From assembly GCA_020351895.1 (NCBI GenBank), contig CP070672.1, positions 2,893,160 through 2,912,578 on the forward strand: a stretch of DNA of 19,419 nucleotides. Direction: 5' to 3'. Of this stretch, positions 1-7,750 are shown in pieces. This DNA is from Thermoplasmata archaeon (GTDB lineage Archaea > Thermoplasmatota > Thermoplasmata > GCA-020350865). Position 1 is the stretch's first letter; each line of letters opens with the position of its first letter. The notes under the pieces are model-generated. The model worked only from the letters and a program-made list of their open reading frames with translations. It searched no databases and was not told the origin of the DNA. The position numbers and the translations under genes are program-made.

Positions 1-1989
1 GTGCGATGTTTCTATTATGCTGATAAAATTATCGGTAAAATGGACGTGGGTGATATCTCCTGGCATGATATCCCAGTGATCTCCTCCTTGATCGCAGCCA
101 TGAATCTCAAGCAACCCACCGTTGGTAACATAACTTTCAAACCAAGCCTTGTTGGCCTCTACATAACTATAGAAAGTCGGATAATCTTGAACACTAGATA
201 TTATTACCTTGTCATATCCTGATAAATCAACAGACCCTATATCTGATGCTGAGTACATTGTGTATGATATTCCATTTGTATTCAAAATATCCTGATTGCT
301 TGTATGTCCCCACGGATTTGTATTTTGAAAGAGAGCTATATTGGATATTTCGCCAAAACCGGTACTTCCTTGCATTGTGATACTATACCAATCGATGTTA
401 TTATAAGAGAACCATAACGTGGCATTCGTAACATTCAGGTTGTCGGTAATCGAAACCGTTACATTCACATCAATTGTGGCATTCGGGTATTGTGGGTCTA
501 TCTGTGGTGTTTCAAAGTCAGGCTTTTCAGCATCAACATAGTAGGTGAATATAAAAGGGGAATTTGATATGTTATTGTTATCTGTAGCAATTATATAATA
601 GTAAACTGTGGTGGTGGAGCCTGTGGCTGGAATTGTGCAGTTATATATATCATTGCCGAAAAAATTCATAAGGATGGGTATATAGACAGCTCCATCTGTT
701 GAGTAATATAGCGTTACAGAACTTATGCCGTCACTATCTGAGATGTTTGCGTAAACTGTGACCGAGAATGTACCGTTTGGATACTGGGGGATATGGATTA
801 CATTCGTGATTATCGGAGGGAAATTTGTGGAGCAATTTTCAACAATGGAGTCATTTGAATTGGATGCTTTATCAAAAACCTCGATATAATAGGAAACTGT
901 AGTTTCAGATCCACAAGGGGGGATATCTCCTTGATATGTTGCATTTGTAAAGTTGCCGGAAACGAGGTTCATCATTATGCTCGACCAACCACTTCCGTTA
1001 TCGTACCATAACAGAACATGGTCCAAATAATGGTCATCTTTGACATTAGTAAAAATGGTGATATTTTCCTCGGAGCTTATTGGGCCAGGATCTGATGTCC
1101 AATTCACAACAACCGGGGGAGTACCATCCGCATAATAGCTGTAAATTGTTGACTCACTCGTTTCCCCGATTTGGTTTGTTGCGTTGACATAATAATAAAC
1201 CCAGGTGGAATATCCTGGGCCTGGGATGGTGCCGTTTGCTTCCCCCAACGAAAATAACTTTATATCATCCACAAAGAAATCATCTGTATTCGAACCAGAG
1301 CCTGTGCTTCTAAATCTAAACCTGAAACCTGAATGGTATGCATCAGAAGGTAGTGCCAACTCCACCTGCTCGAAGGTATCGTGCCAATTGCCATCACCAT
1401 TCTGGGACCATAGGGTTATCCAACTACCAAAATCATTCCAATAATAAAGATAAAGCCAATCTCCAGGATCTGGCCTCTCACCTCCTCCTCCTGCCGCTCC
1501 GCCCATCTCATATGAAAACGTGATATTTACGTTTGTGTAGCTTGAAATGTCTATCACATTAGAGTAGACGTAATCACCAGAACCATCCAAATCCAGCGAA
1601 TATGGGGGAGAAGGCTCATTAGAGCCGTCGGTATTTATTTGCGGTGAGCCTGATGTGCTGGCCCAATTCGACCAATTAAATGAGGTGGTTGGGAAAGTTT
1701 CATTAAAAAATATATTACCGCCCCCTCCATCCAATGTCATGGTGGTATTATACCATGTTATCCCGTCATATGAATAATAAAGTGTCGCGTTTGTTATTTC
1801 TTGGACATCATTGATTTCAATTGTAACATCAACTGGTTCTGTTGCATTTGGGTATTCTGGTGATATCTCGGGTGTGCCAAAACTTGGACTTGCACTGACT
1901 TCACTTGAAACTAATACTAAAAAAGATGCACTCACAAGAATACCTATCAGAATCAATGATTGTAGCCTTTTGCTGACTCGTCCGGACAT
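1..1989 (-). CDS. Secreted multi-domain beta-sandwich protein with GATase-like domain, C-terminus cut by window edge
   Basis: An open frame of 663 codons runs from ATG at 1989 off the left edge without a stop; I checked every codon. The start has a good Shine-Dalgarno (GAGGTGA) a few bases upstream. Residues 8-33 form a signal peptide or membrane anchor (LQSLILIGILVSASFLVLVS). Residues 37-80 and 492-540 are copies of one Ig-like module sharing the motif F-x-TP-x-I-x-P-x-YPNAT, with two more divergent copies between them. Residues about 94-246 look like a jelly-roll/MAM-type domain ending in DDFFVDDIKLFSL. From about residue 550 a Rossmann-like stretch resembles the class I glutamine amidotransferase/ThuA-like fold: LSGYDKVIISSVQ, then an aromatic segment and GGLLEIHGCDQGGDHW. 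I infer an exported or cell-surface protein that binds a polymer or other proteins; no catalytic activity is shown. Many N-x-S/T sequons suggest glycosylation. Family assignments of the beta domains come from pattern only. Confidence 0.85.
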   Translation of the reverse strand, partial: MSGRVSKRLQSLILIGILVSASFLVLVSSEVSASPSFGTPEISPEYPNATEPVDVTIEINDVQEITNATLYYSYDGITWYNTTMTLDGGGGNIFFNETFPTTSFNWSNWASTSGSPQINTDGSNEPSPPYSLDLDGSGDYVYSNVIDISSYTNVNITFSYEMGGAAGGGGERPDPGDWLYLYYWNDFGSWITLWSQNGDGNWHDTFEQVELALPSDAYHSGFRFRFRSTGSGSNTDDFFVDDIKLFSLGEANGTIPGPGYSTWVYYYVNATNQIGETSESTIYSYYADGTPPVVVNWTSDPGPISSEENITIFTNVKDDHYLDHVLLWYDNGSGWSSIMMNLVSGNFTNATYQGDIPPCGSETTVSYYIEVFDKASNSNDSIVENCSTNFPPIITNVIHIPQYPNGTFSVTVYANISDSDGISSVTLYYSTDGAVYIPILMNFFGNDIYNCTIPATGSTTTVYYYIIATDNNNISNSPFIFTYYVDAEKPDFETPQIDPQYPNATIDVNVTVSITDNLNVTNATLWFSYNNIDWYSITMQGSTGFGEISNIALFQNTNPWGHTSNQDILNTNGISYTMYSASDIGSVDLSGYDKVIISSVQDYPTFYSYVEANKAWFESYVTNGGLLEIHGCDQGGDHWDIMPGDITHVHFTDNFISIIETSH

Positions 1990-2263
1990 TCCCTCACCTC
2001 AGTTTCATTACAATGTTAACGGGTTTTGAGTAGTTTAGTGATTGTACCTTTCACCATCTAAACCTCATAGTTGTACAAGAACATGAATTAAAGATTATAT
2101 AAAATTTTGTAGTAAATAGTTGAAATTCCGTCTCATTTTCGTTTCTTGTGCGATAAAACAATGTAATCCTTCTTGTTTAATTCCATAAGTTATATATTTT
2201 TTAACCAAAACAATTCGGACTCTGAATCATTGTGTTTAAATCCTTTTTTTCCTCTTCATACCA
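1990..2263. other. Intergenic region between two minus-strand surface-protein genes
   Basis: This AT-rich gap separates the subtilase tail region from the next minus-strand gene. It holds the TATA-like box at 2095-2104 and a second AT-rich patch around 2187-2200. I see no ORF with protein-like composition and no RNA gene. The 117 bases just upstream of it (2264-2380) are described separately because they look coding in frame with the subtilase. Confidence 0.5.
2095..2104 (-). promoter_or_regulatory. TATA-like box for the gene starting at 1989
   Basis: On the minus strand this reads TTTTATATAA. It would place transcription start near 2070-2075 and give a leader of about 80 nt ahead of the GAGGTGA Shine-Dalgarno. 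No closer TATA-like sequence is visible between 1990 and 2094. The placement is inferred from the usual archaeal TATA-to-start spacing. Confidence 0.35.
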
Positions 2264-2377
2264 TTAGATCCGCCTTTCTTCTTCATTCTTTTTCCTTTTC
2301 TTACTCTTTTCAAGATCGAACTCAACCTGCTCAGTTCCCTCATCCTTATCTTCCAGCTCAAACTGCGCTTCCTTTCC
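2264..2377 (-). other. 37-codon in-frame coding-like extension after the subtilase TAG stop
   Basis: After the TAG at 2378-2380, the same frame stays open for 37 codons until TAA at 2264-2266. It reads GKEAQFELEDKDEGTEQ, then VEFDLEKSKKRKKNEEERRI. This continues the composition of the tail before the stop (VEFEPEEEVQWS) and aligns with an earlier tail unit: AQWSGGDETTFEPEEE against VQWS-stop-GKEAQFELED. It looks like former or conditional C-terminal sequence. Possible explanations are a recent nonsense change, an assembly error, or TAG decoding as pyrrolysine. Two other genes here (S17e and the regulator) also end in TAG, which argues against wholesale recoding. Confidence 0.5.
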
Positions 2378-5300
2378 CTATGACCACTGTACTTCTTCCT
2401 CAGGCTCGAACTCAACTTCCTCATTAGGGGGAGGTGGTGGTAACTCCTCTTTGGGCGGAGGCGGAGGCGGTAACTTTTCCTCTTCAGTCCAATCAACTTC
2501 TTCTTCAGGCTCAAATGTGGTTTCATCTCCCCCAGACCATTGAGCTTGCTCCTTTTGGGATTCAAAATATGTTTCTTTTTCATCAGCCCATTCCACTTTT
2601 GCTTCCTTATTTTTCTTCTGTCTTTGGATAACGAAAAAGAAGAGGATAAGAGTGATCACGATCACAAGTAGGATAACAAGAAGAATTATAGCGAGATTAA
2701 TATCCTCCCCCCCCTCGCTCTTCTTTAGCGGATGAAGATCGACTCCATCTTTCAATCCATCTCCATCAGTATCTGGATTTAGGGGATCTGTCTCATCAGG
2801 ATCCACGATGCCGTTTTGGTTTTTATCCTCCTGGGAATCCAAGAGTCCATCATTGTCATCGTCGTCATCCCCTAGATCATAAATACCATCGCCATCGCTG
2901 TCTTGATTATCCACAGTTACATAAAAGGTATATTCCGTGGCCTGATTGCCCATAATATCTTCACCCCAGTAAGTAATTGCTGTGGTCTCGGGTGTGACTG
3001 TAAAGGGTGAGCCATATGCGTAATAGGTCGTGCCCCAATCAAAACTATAGTAAATTATTGAATTATTCACACCATCATCCACCAAATTCAGTGTGATTGG
3101 TGTCGATGAAGTTATATAGGTTAGATCATCTGAAATACGATTTGGTAGACCGATATCGAAGGTGATTGAAGGTGGTGTATCATCGAGGTATACTGTAATA
3201 GTGTGTTCGGATTCATTGTGACCGAGGTTGTCCTTGCTGCCCCATACAATTGTTTGCTCTCCGTCATCAAGTCCTGATAACGCAAAACTCGTCCCTTCAT
3301 AGTACTCATCATCTATTACATACCATGTAAAAGACACACCCGAATAGTTATCCTTGGATTGAAGTGTAAAAGGTGTGGTTCTTTTTACAGACCAATGATC
3401 CTCGATATCAGCACGGTACTTTGGAGCATCTATTTCTATTTCCGTTTCTGGGGAGGAAGTATCCAGAAATACGAAAATAGTATTTCCTGTCTCATTTAGG
3501 CCCAGCATATCCTCACTACCCCAGGTTATCACATGCAGGCCTTCGTCAAAGCCTTCAAGATTAAACGAATTCGATTTCGGATTCAATTTAAAATATTCTC
3601 CATCAATGGTATACCATGTAAAATTTATCCCCGGATTGATTGGTGCAGTAGATATCATAAATTGCGTTTCTTCAGTAATATTCCAATAATGCTCAATGGA
3701 TTCTCGGTATTTTTCTCCTTGTAGATCTAAGGTGGTAATGGGGGGGGTTTTATGCAGATACACTGTCATATTTCCGGTATTAGTATTTCCTAGTTTATCT
3801 ATACTACCCCAGGTTATGGTAAGATAACCTTCATCAAAATCTGAAAGGTTAAAGGATGTTCCTTCAAAATAATGGCCATCAATTGTATACCAAACGATAT
3901 CTATCCCGGCTGCGGAATCCTCTGTAATTATTGTGAAAGTAGTAGATGAGGTTACATTCCAATAATTATTGATCCTTTTTCTGGTTTTAGGGTGTCCCAC
4001 ATTTAGGGTAGCTGTAGGTTCCGTATCATCCACTAAGATCGTCAATGATGTCTCATTTTCCTTATTTCCAAGTTGATCCTCACTTCCATAGGTTAGGGTG
4101 TAGATACCCTCTCCATAATTGGAAAAATTAAAGGACCCATTATAAACATAATAATCGGTCTCTATAGTATACCAAGTAAAATCAACACCTGCTGAAAGGG
4201 CAGGATAGTCAATTGCGTTCAGCGTCAATGAAGTAGAGCTCGTTACATTGATGTCATTCACCTCATCACCAGATTTTGGAGTACCTATATTCAAAGTGGT
4301 CATTGGTTTGCTGTCATCTACGATAACTTCTAATGATGACGGAGTTGTATCATTGTTTCCAAGCAGGTCGAGGCCACCGTAGTACAGTGTATGTGAACCC
4401 TCCCCAAAACCGGTAAAATCGAATGTGGTAGTCTCTGAGTAGTTACCAATTTCGTTCACATACCACCAGGTGGCTAGGTTTCCCACTGCCCCATCCGTAG
4501 CACTTACTGTGAACTGGGTAGAGCTGGTTACATTGATGTCCTCGACCTCATCCCCATGTTTTGGAAAACCGATGGTCAAAGTGCTTATAGGTTCTGACTC
4601 GTCAACTGTAACAATCAATGACGATCCTGCCTCGCTGTTTCCGAGGTGATCATCACTACCATAGGTCAGAGTATAGGTTCCTTCACCATAGCTGGTAAAA
4701 TCAAACGGGCTACTGTAGATATAATAGTCGCCTTCTATGCTGTACCATATGAAATTCACACCCACAGAGGTTGAAGGATTGTCTGTTGCATTTAGAGTGA
4801 ATAACGTGTCTGTGGTGACATTAACATCAGCCATTTCTCCACCGTATTTAGGGATGCTGATGGATAGGTTAGTAGTGGGCCCTGAATCATCCACAACTAT
4901 TGTTATGAAATTCAGGGTTAGACTCGATTCGTTATTGCCAAGAATATCTGTTGAGCCGTAATAGAGGGTGTATGTTCCCTCACCATAGCTGCTGAGGTTA
5001 AAAGGAGCGGTGTACACTCCATAATTTTGTACATCATTTATATAGAACCAACTAAAGTCCACCCCTGCCAAATTATCAGAAGCATCGAGGGAGAACATGG
5101 TATGAGAGGTAACATTTATCAGATCATCCTCATCACCATGCTTGGGTACCCCAATTGTCAAAGTTGTTGTTGGGGGTGTGTTATCCACAATAACATTTAC
5201 CAACTCCACACCTGAATATGCTGTGCCGTTGTATCCCCTCACATAAATAGTATGGGTTCCGTCTGAGTAAGAATTGGTGTTCCAATCGTAGAACCAATCT

Positions 5301-7486
5301 GTTGTCCCTGTTGCAGGAACCCAGGAGCCATCATCGATTTTTACCTGTATTTGAATTACATCGGTTGTGGATGTGCCGTTGACCGTAACTATGTCATTCA
5401 CCTTCTCATTGGAATTCGGATAAGTGATGTCTGCGTAGAGGATTGGAGCAGCATTGGCTGCAACCAGTGCAAAGCCTTGATCATTTTTCCCAGGAGTTGT
5501 GGGATCACCGTCTAGGTTTATGCGTTCTCCAATTATCTCCAAAGTCCAAACACCATCGGTAGGATTCTGAATAAATACATTCTCTACATTGTTTAAGGAG
5601 TCCGCACTTCCACCGGCGGATGACCACTTTGAGGTCTCTAAACCATTATTTCCCCAATATACATTGTCATTTGGATCCGTAACTTTCAGATTCAGATCGT
5701 TTACTAGATGCTGTGAAGAGGATGTCGTACTCGGTACATCTGTCCAAACCAAAGAAATCTTTAGGGGCCCTCCAGTTGGTTCAATGATATATCTCGCGGT
5801 TTCAGACTCTTGTATGGATTTTGATTCATCCACAATAAAATGATTTTCCCCTATATTGTACACATTTTCCACATTCACTCCGCCCCAACCTTGCTGGTAC
5901 CTATTTGCCTTGGAGAACTCGTACTGGTAGGCATCGGCTATCAATATCGCTTTGACGGTGGCTGCATGTGGCTGAAGGCCCGTTGGATTGTTACCGAAGT
6001 GGTTCTCTTGGTACATCTGATACACCAAACCCACAGCTCCCGCAACAACCGGTGTGGCGGCACTGGTCCCACCAAATTCGTAATAATCGCCCACAACATA
6101 ACCGTCATGAGCGTCACCGTCAGTGCTATCTGTGGTGTAGATGGAATCGAATGGACCTACCAGGTCAGGTTTGATTCTTCCGTCAGATGCTGGACCCTGG
6201 CTAGGTGTTGAGCCAGGACCAAAAAAATCGGTCCACTCATCATTGGCTGGGTTTAAATCATCCCAATGATAAACGGCCCCCACACCTATCACGTTCTTGG
6301 CAACAGAATCCTGACTGCATGATTGGGGGTATATCCCATCACCGCTGTTTCCCACTGAGTGTAGCAGTACAACTTCATAATCGTCAACAGCCTGATCGTT
6401 TTCAAGGGAGGAAGTGGTGTATTGGCTATCGAGATCCCCTGTGCTCCAGCTATTACTTTGAAAGACACCACCCCAGTTAAAGACGAGATTAGATATGGAG
6501 GTAAGGCGCGGTTCTGACCAATCACAAAAAACACCTTCTCCTCCTGGAAGCATGCCTGTGGCATCTGAATCGTTCTTTCCCGAGGAAAAAACTATGCCAA
6601 ATGCACAATTTCCGTGGGGAAGATCCGGTGGATCACCAACTGTCCCGATTAGCCGTCCCTCAAAATCAGGATGATTTTGATCTATTCCGTCATCCTTTAC
6701 CTCACCCACTATACCTGAGCCATTAAAACCTCCTGGATTCAAGACGGTATTGGCTCCGGTGAACACCCGAACCTTGTTCATAAAAGCTCTCGGGGGTGAG
6801 TATTCATCTATCCATTCGACTTCCGGAATAAGTACAATATCTCTTATTTTTTGGGCATCTATTTTAACTCTTATGATATGATTGCCTTCCCCATCGTATG
6901 TGATTGTTCCACCCAATGCCATCAATTCATTTCTCACGTTTTGAAGGTTATCTTCCTCATCTTTAAAAACCAGCACGTTGAGCTCAATTCCCCCTTCCCT
7001 GTCCAATAAACCCTGCTGGATCTTGTATATGGGTTGGTATGATCCAATCCATCTTATGAATGGCAGATTTTCGACGGATTCTATTCTTTCGCTTTTAATG
7101 TGAATTAAGTAGGTATTATCAGGTATATATCTCAGTATTTTAGCCCCTTTTGACTCGATTTCATGGAACCAAGAACTTTGAATTGGACCCATACATTGAG
7201 CCAGAAAGTAATTATTTTCCTGGATATAGTTCCAATCCTTGGATAATCTTGGCTCTTCTTTTAATGGATCGAACAAAGCTGCTTTGAAACGGATTACGTG
7301 GGATGAGGTCAAATCGAGAACTTCGCCTTGTGTTATATCTTCTTGTCTCTTATTAGCGGCATCGTTATTTATATAAGAAAATTTAGCCCCCGTAAACGAG
7401 CTAAAAATCAGTACCGTGATAATAAACAAGATGATAATTCTCTGCAAAGATCTAGCAGTCTGTAATCTCACTTTTTCTCCTCTCAT
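2378..7486 (-). CDS. Giant membrane-anchored subtilisin-like serine protease (peptidase family S8)
   Basis: A 1702-residue protein starting at ATG 7486. Domains in order: N-terminal hydrophobic signal (16-33); propeptide-like region (about 85-235); S8 catalytic domain with Asp265 in VKDDGID, His291 in HGNCAFGI, oxyanion Asn380 in HSVGNSG and Ser475 in GGTSAATP; a KP-43-type C-terminal beta-barrel (about 560-680, SLVWTD and LVNDLNLKV); an Ig-like domain (681-769); eight repeats of 89-99 residues (772-1528); Asp-rich thrombospondin type 3-like calcium repeats (1529-1588); a membrane helix (1596-1620); and an acidic, polyproline cytoplasmic tail (1621-1702). The mature enzyme should sit outside the cell, held by the C-terminal helix, degrading proteins or processing surface proteins. 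The His motif is unusual (HGN-C rather than HGT-H), but all catalytic residues are present. The TAG stop is followed by a coding-like extension. Subtilase assignment is firm; substrates are unknown. Confidence 0.95.
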   Translation of the reverse strand: MRGEKVRLQTARSLQRIIILFIITVLIFSSFTGAKFSYINNDAANKRQEDITQGEVLDLTSSHVIRFKAALFDPLKEEPRLSKDWNYIQENNYFLAQCMGPIQSSWFHEIESKGAKILRYIPDNTYLIHIKSERIESVENLPFIRWIGSYQPIYKIQQGLLDREGGIELNVLVFKDEEDNLQNVRNELMALGGTITYDGEGNHIIRVKIDAQKIRDIVLIPEVEWIDEYSPPRAFMNKVRVFTGANTVLNPGGFNGSGIVGEVKDDGIDQNHPDFEGRLIGTVGDPPDLPHGNCAFGIVFSSGKNDSDATGMLPGGEGVFCDWSEPRLTSISNLVFNWGGVFQSNSWSTGDLDSQYTTSSLENDQAVDDYEVVLLHSVGNSGDGIYPQSCSQDSVAKNVIGVGAVYHWDDLNPANDEWTDFFGPGSTPSQGPASDGRIKPDLVGPFDSIYTTDSTDGDAHDGYVVGDYYEFGGTSAATPVVAGAVGLVYQMYQENHFGNNPTGLQPHAATVKAILIADAYQYEFSKANRYQQGWGGVNVENVYNIGENHFIVDESKSIQESETARYIIEPTGGPLKISLVWTDVPSTTSSSQHLVNDLNLKVTDPNDNVYWGNNGLETSKWSSAGGSADSLNNVENVFIQNPTDGVWTLEIIGERINLDGDPTTPGKNDQGFALVAANAAPILYADITYPNSNEKVNDIVTVNGTSTTDVIQIQVKIDDGSWVPATGTTDWFYDWNTNSYSDGTHTIYVRGYNGTAYSGVELVNVIVDNTPPTTTLTIGVPKHGDEDDLINVTSHTMFSLDASDNLAGVDFSWFYINDVQNYGVYTAPFNLSSYGEGTYTLYYGSTDILGNNESSLTLNFITIVVDDSGPTTNLSISIPKYGGEMADVNVTTDTLFTLNATDNPSTSVGVNFIWYSIEGDYYIYSSPFDFTSYGEGTYTLTYGSDDHLGNSEAGSSLIVTVDESEPISTLTIGFPKHGDEVEDINVTSSTQFTVSATDGAVGNLATWWYVNEIGNYSETTTFDFTGFGEGSHTLYYGGLDLLGNNDTTPSSLEVIVDDSKPMTTLNIGTPKSGDEVNDINVTSSTSLTLNAIDYPALSAGVDFTWYTIETDYYVYNGSFNFSNYGEGIYTLTYGSEDQLGNKENETSLTILVDDTEPTATLNVGHPKTRKRINNYWNVTSSTTFTIITEDSAAGIDIVWYTIDGHYFEGTSFNLSDFDEGYLTITWGSIDKLGNTNTGNMTVYLHKTPPITTLDLQGEKYRESIEHYWNITEETQFMISTAPINPGINFTWYTIDGEYFKLNPKSNSFNLEGFDEGLHVITWGSEDMLGLNETGNTIFVFLDTSSPETEIEIDAPKYRADIEDHWSVKRTTPFTLQSKDNYSGVSFTWYVIDDEYYEGTSFALSGLDDGEQTIVWGSKDNLGHNESEHTITVYLDDTPPSITFDIGLPNRISDDLTYITSSTPITLNLVDDGVNNSIIYYSFDWGTTYYAYGSPFTVTPETTAITYWGEDIMGNQATEYTFYVTVDNQDSDGDGIYDLGDDDDDNDGLLDSQEDKNQNGIVDPDETDPLNPDTDGDGLKDGVDLHPLKKSEGGEDINLAIILLVILLVIVITLILFFFVIQRQKKNKEAKVEWADEKETYFESQKEQAQWSGGDETTFEPEEEVDWTEEEKLPPPPPPKEELPPPPPNEEVEFEPEEEVQWS
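2723..2902 (-). repeat. Thrombospondin type 3-like calcium-binding Asp-rich segment of the subtilase
   Basis: Residues 1529-1588 contain DSDGDGIYD, a run of Asp, DNDGLLDSQED, KNQNGIVDPDETDPL and DTDGDGLKDGVD. These are the alternating Asp/Gly loops of thrombospondin type 3 or dockerin-like calcium-binding repeats. The segment lies directly before the membrane helix and probably forms a calcium-stiffened stalk. Confidence 0.8.
2903..5173 (-). repeat. Eight tandem repeats (89-99 aa each) in the subtilase
   Basis: The units span residues 772-870, 871-966, 967-1061, 1062-1157, 1158-1249, 1250-1346, 1347-1439 and 1440-1528. Shared positions are T-x-L-x-I-x-x-PK near the start, an FTL-x-x-x-D core, a WY-x-I centre, a GEG/DEG turn followed by T-x-x-(Y/W)GS, then D-x-LGN and a VDD-x-x-P linker. 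Units 1-4 carry GDE-x-x-DINVTS; units 5-7 carry a HYW/NYW variant and ITWGS; unit 8 is divergent. The pattern resembles OmpL47/Ig-like beta-sandwich repeats of secreted archaeal and bacterial proteins. An N-x-T sequon recurs at the same place in units 1-6, so these are probably glycosylated stalk modules. Confidence 0.85.
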
Positions 7487-7573
7487 TCACGTCACTTGTA
7501 TTTTTTCATGTTGCAGGAATCATGCATAAAGCAGATAGCCCTCTTAACATTATCGATTGTAACATGTATTCCA

Positions 7574-7585
7574 TTTATATATAAA
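7574..7585 (-). promoter_or_regulatory. Palindromic TATA-like box, probably for the subtilase
   Basis: TTTATATATAAA is a perfect palindrome. For the subtilase (ATG at 7486) it implies a transcription start near 7550-7555 and a leader of about 65 nt. Being symmetric, it could also fire toward the radical SAM gene, giving a longer leader there. Direction is inferred, not shown. Confidence 0.4.
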
Positions 7586-7717
7586 CATTGGCTGGTAACC
7601 ACCATTTAGATACCAGATTACCGAATTTAGTGGCTTTCTTCCTCTTGATCTGACCTACGTTCTTCTATGCTTTCTCTGACAGAAAGATTTAGATCCATAA
7701 ATTCTCCTTGCCTATCC

Positions 7718-7725
7718 TTTAATAT
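7718..7725 (+). promoter_or_regulatory. TATA-like box for a probably leaderless radical SAM transcript
   Basis: TTTAATAT is centred about 29 nt before ATG 7751. The archaeal TATA-to-start spacing then puts transcription start at or just before this ATG. No Shine-Dalgarno is visible before it, which fits leaderless initiation and supports 7751 over 7667 as the start. Confidence 0.4.
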
Positions 7726-7750
7726 CTTGAAACATCATTACTTAAACAAT

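Larger units (their letters stand above)
7487..7750. other. Divergent promoter region between subtilase and radical SAM genes
   Basis: This spacer separates the starts of two divergent genes. It contains the perfect 12-bp palindrome TTTATATATAAA at 7574-7585, which could serve as a TATA box in either direction, and a TATA-like TTTAATAT at 7718-7725 suited to the radical SAM gene. No gene is visible in it. A 28-codon N-terminal extension of the radical SAM frame (from ATG 7667) lies here but is probably untranslated. Confidence 0.5.

Noticed and set aside
1..222. Plus-strand 73-codon open frame at the left edge
   Set aside because: It lies exactly in frame-register opposition to the minus-strand partial gene, which has a signal peptide, domains and an uninterrupted 663-codon frame; this is a shadow.
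2236..2583. Minus-strand 115-codon frame rich in Lys/Arg/Leu
   Set aside because: It overlaps the subtilase tail in another frame; its basic composition simply mirrors the acidic GAA/GAG-rich codons of the real frame.
2830..2890. Asp-codon run suspected as low-complexity error or microsatellite
   Set aside because: It stays in frame and sits within regular thrombospondin type 3-like DxDGDG repeats, so it is genuine coding sequence.
5840..6211. Plus-strand 123-codon frame inside the subtilase
   Set aside because: It is antisense to the S8 catalytic domain, which carries the active-site motifs, so it is a chance frame.
7667..7750. Upstream ATG extending the radical SAM protein by 28 residues
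   Set aside because: The extension has no family-like sequence, and a TATA-like box at 7718-7725 lies inside it, which favours initiation at ATG 7751.
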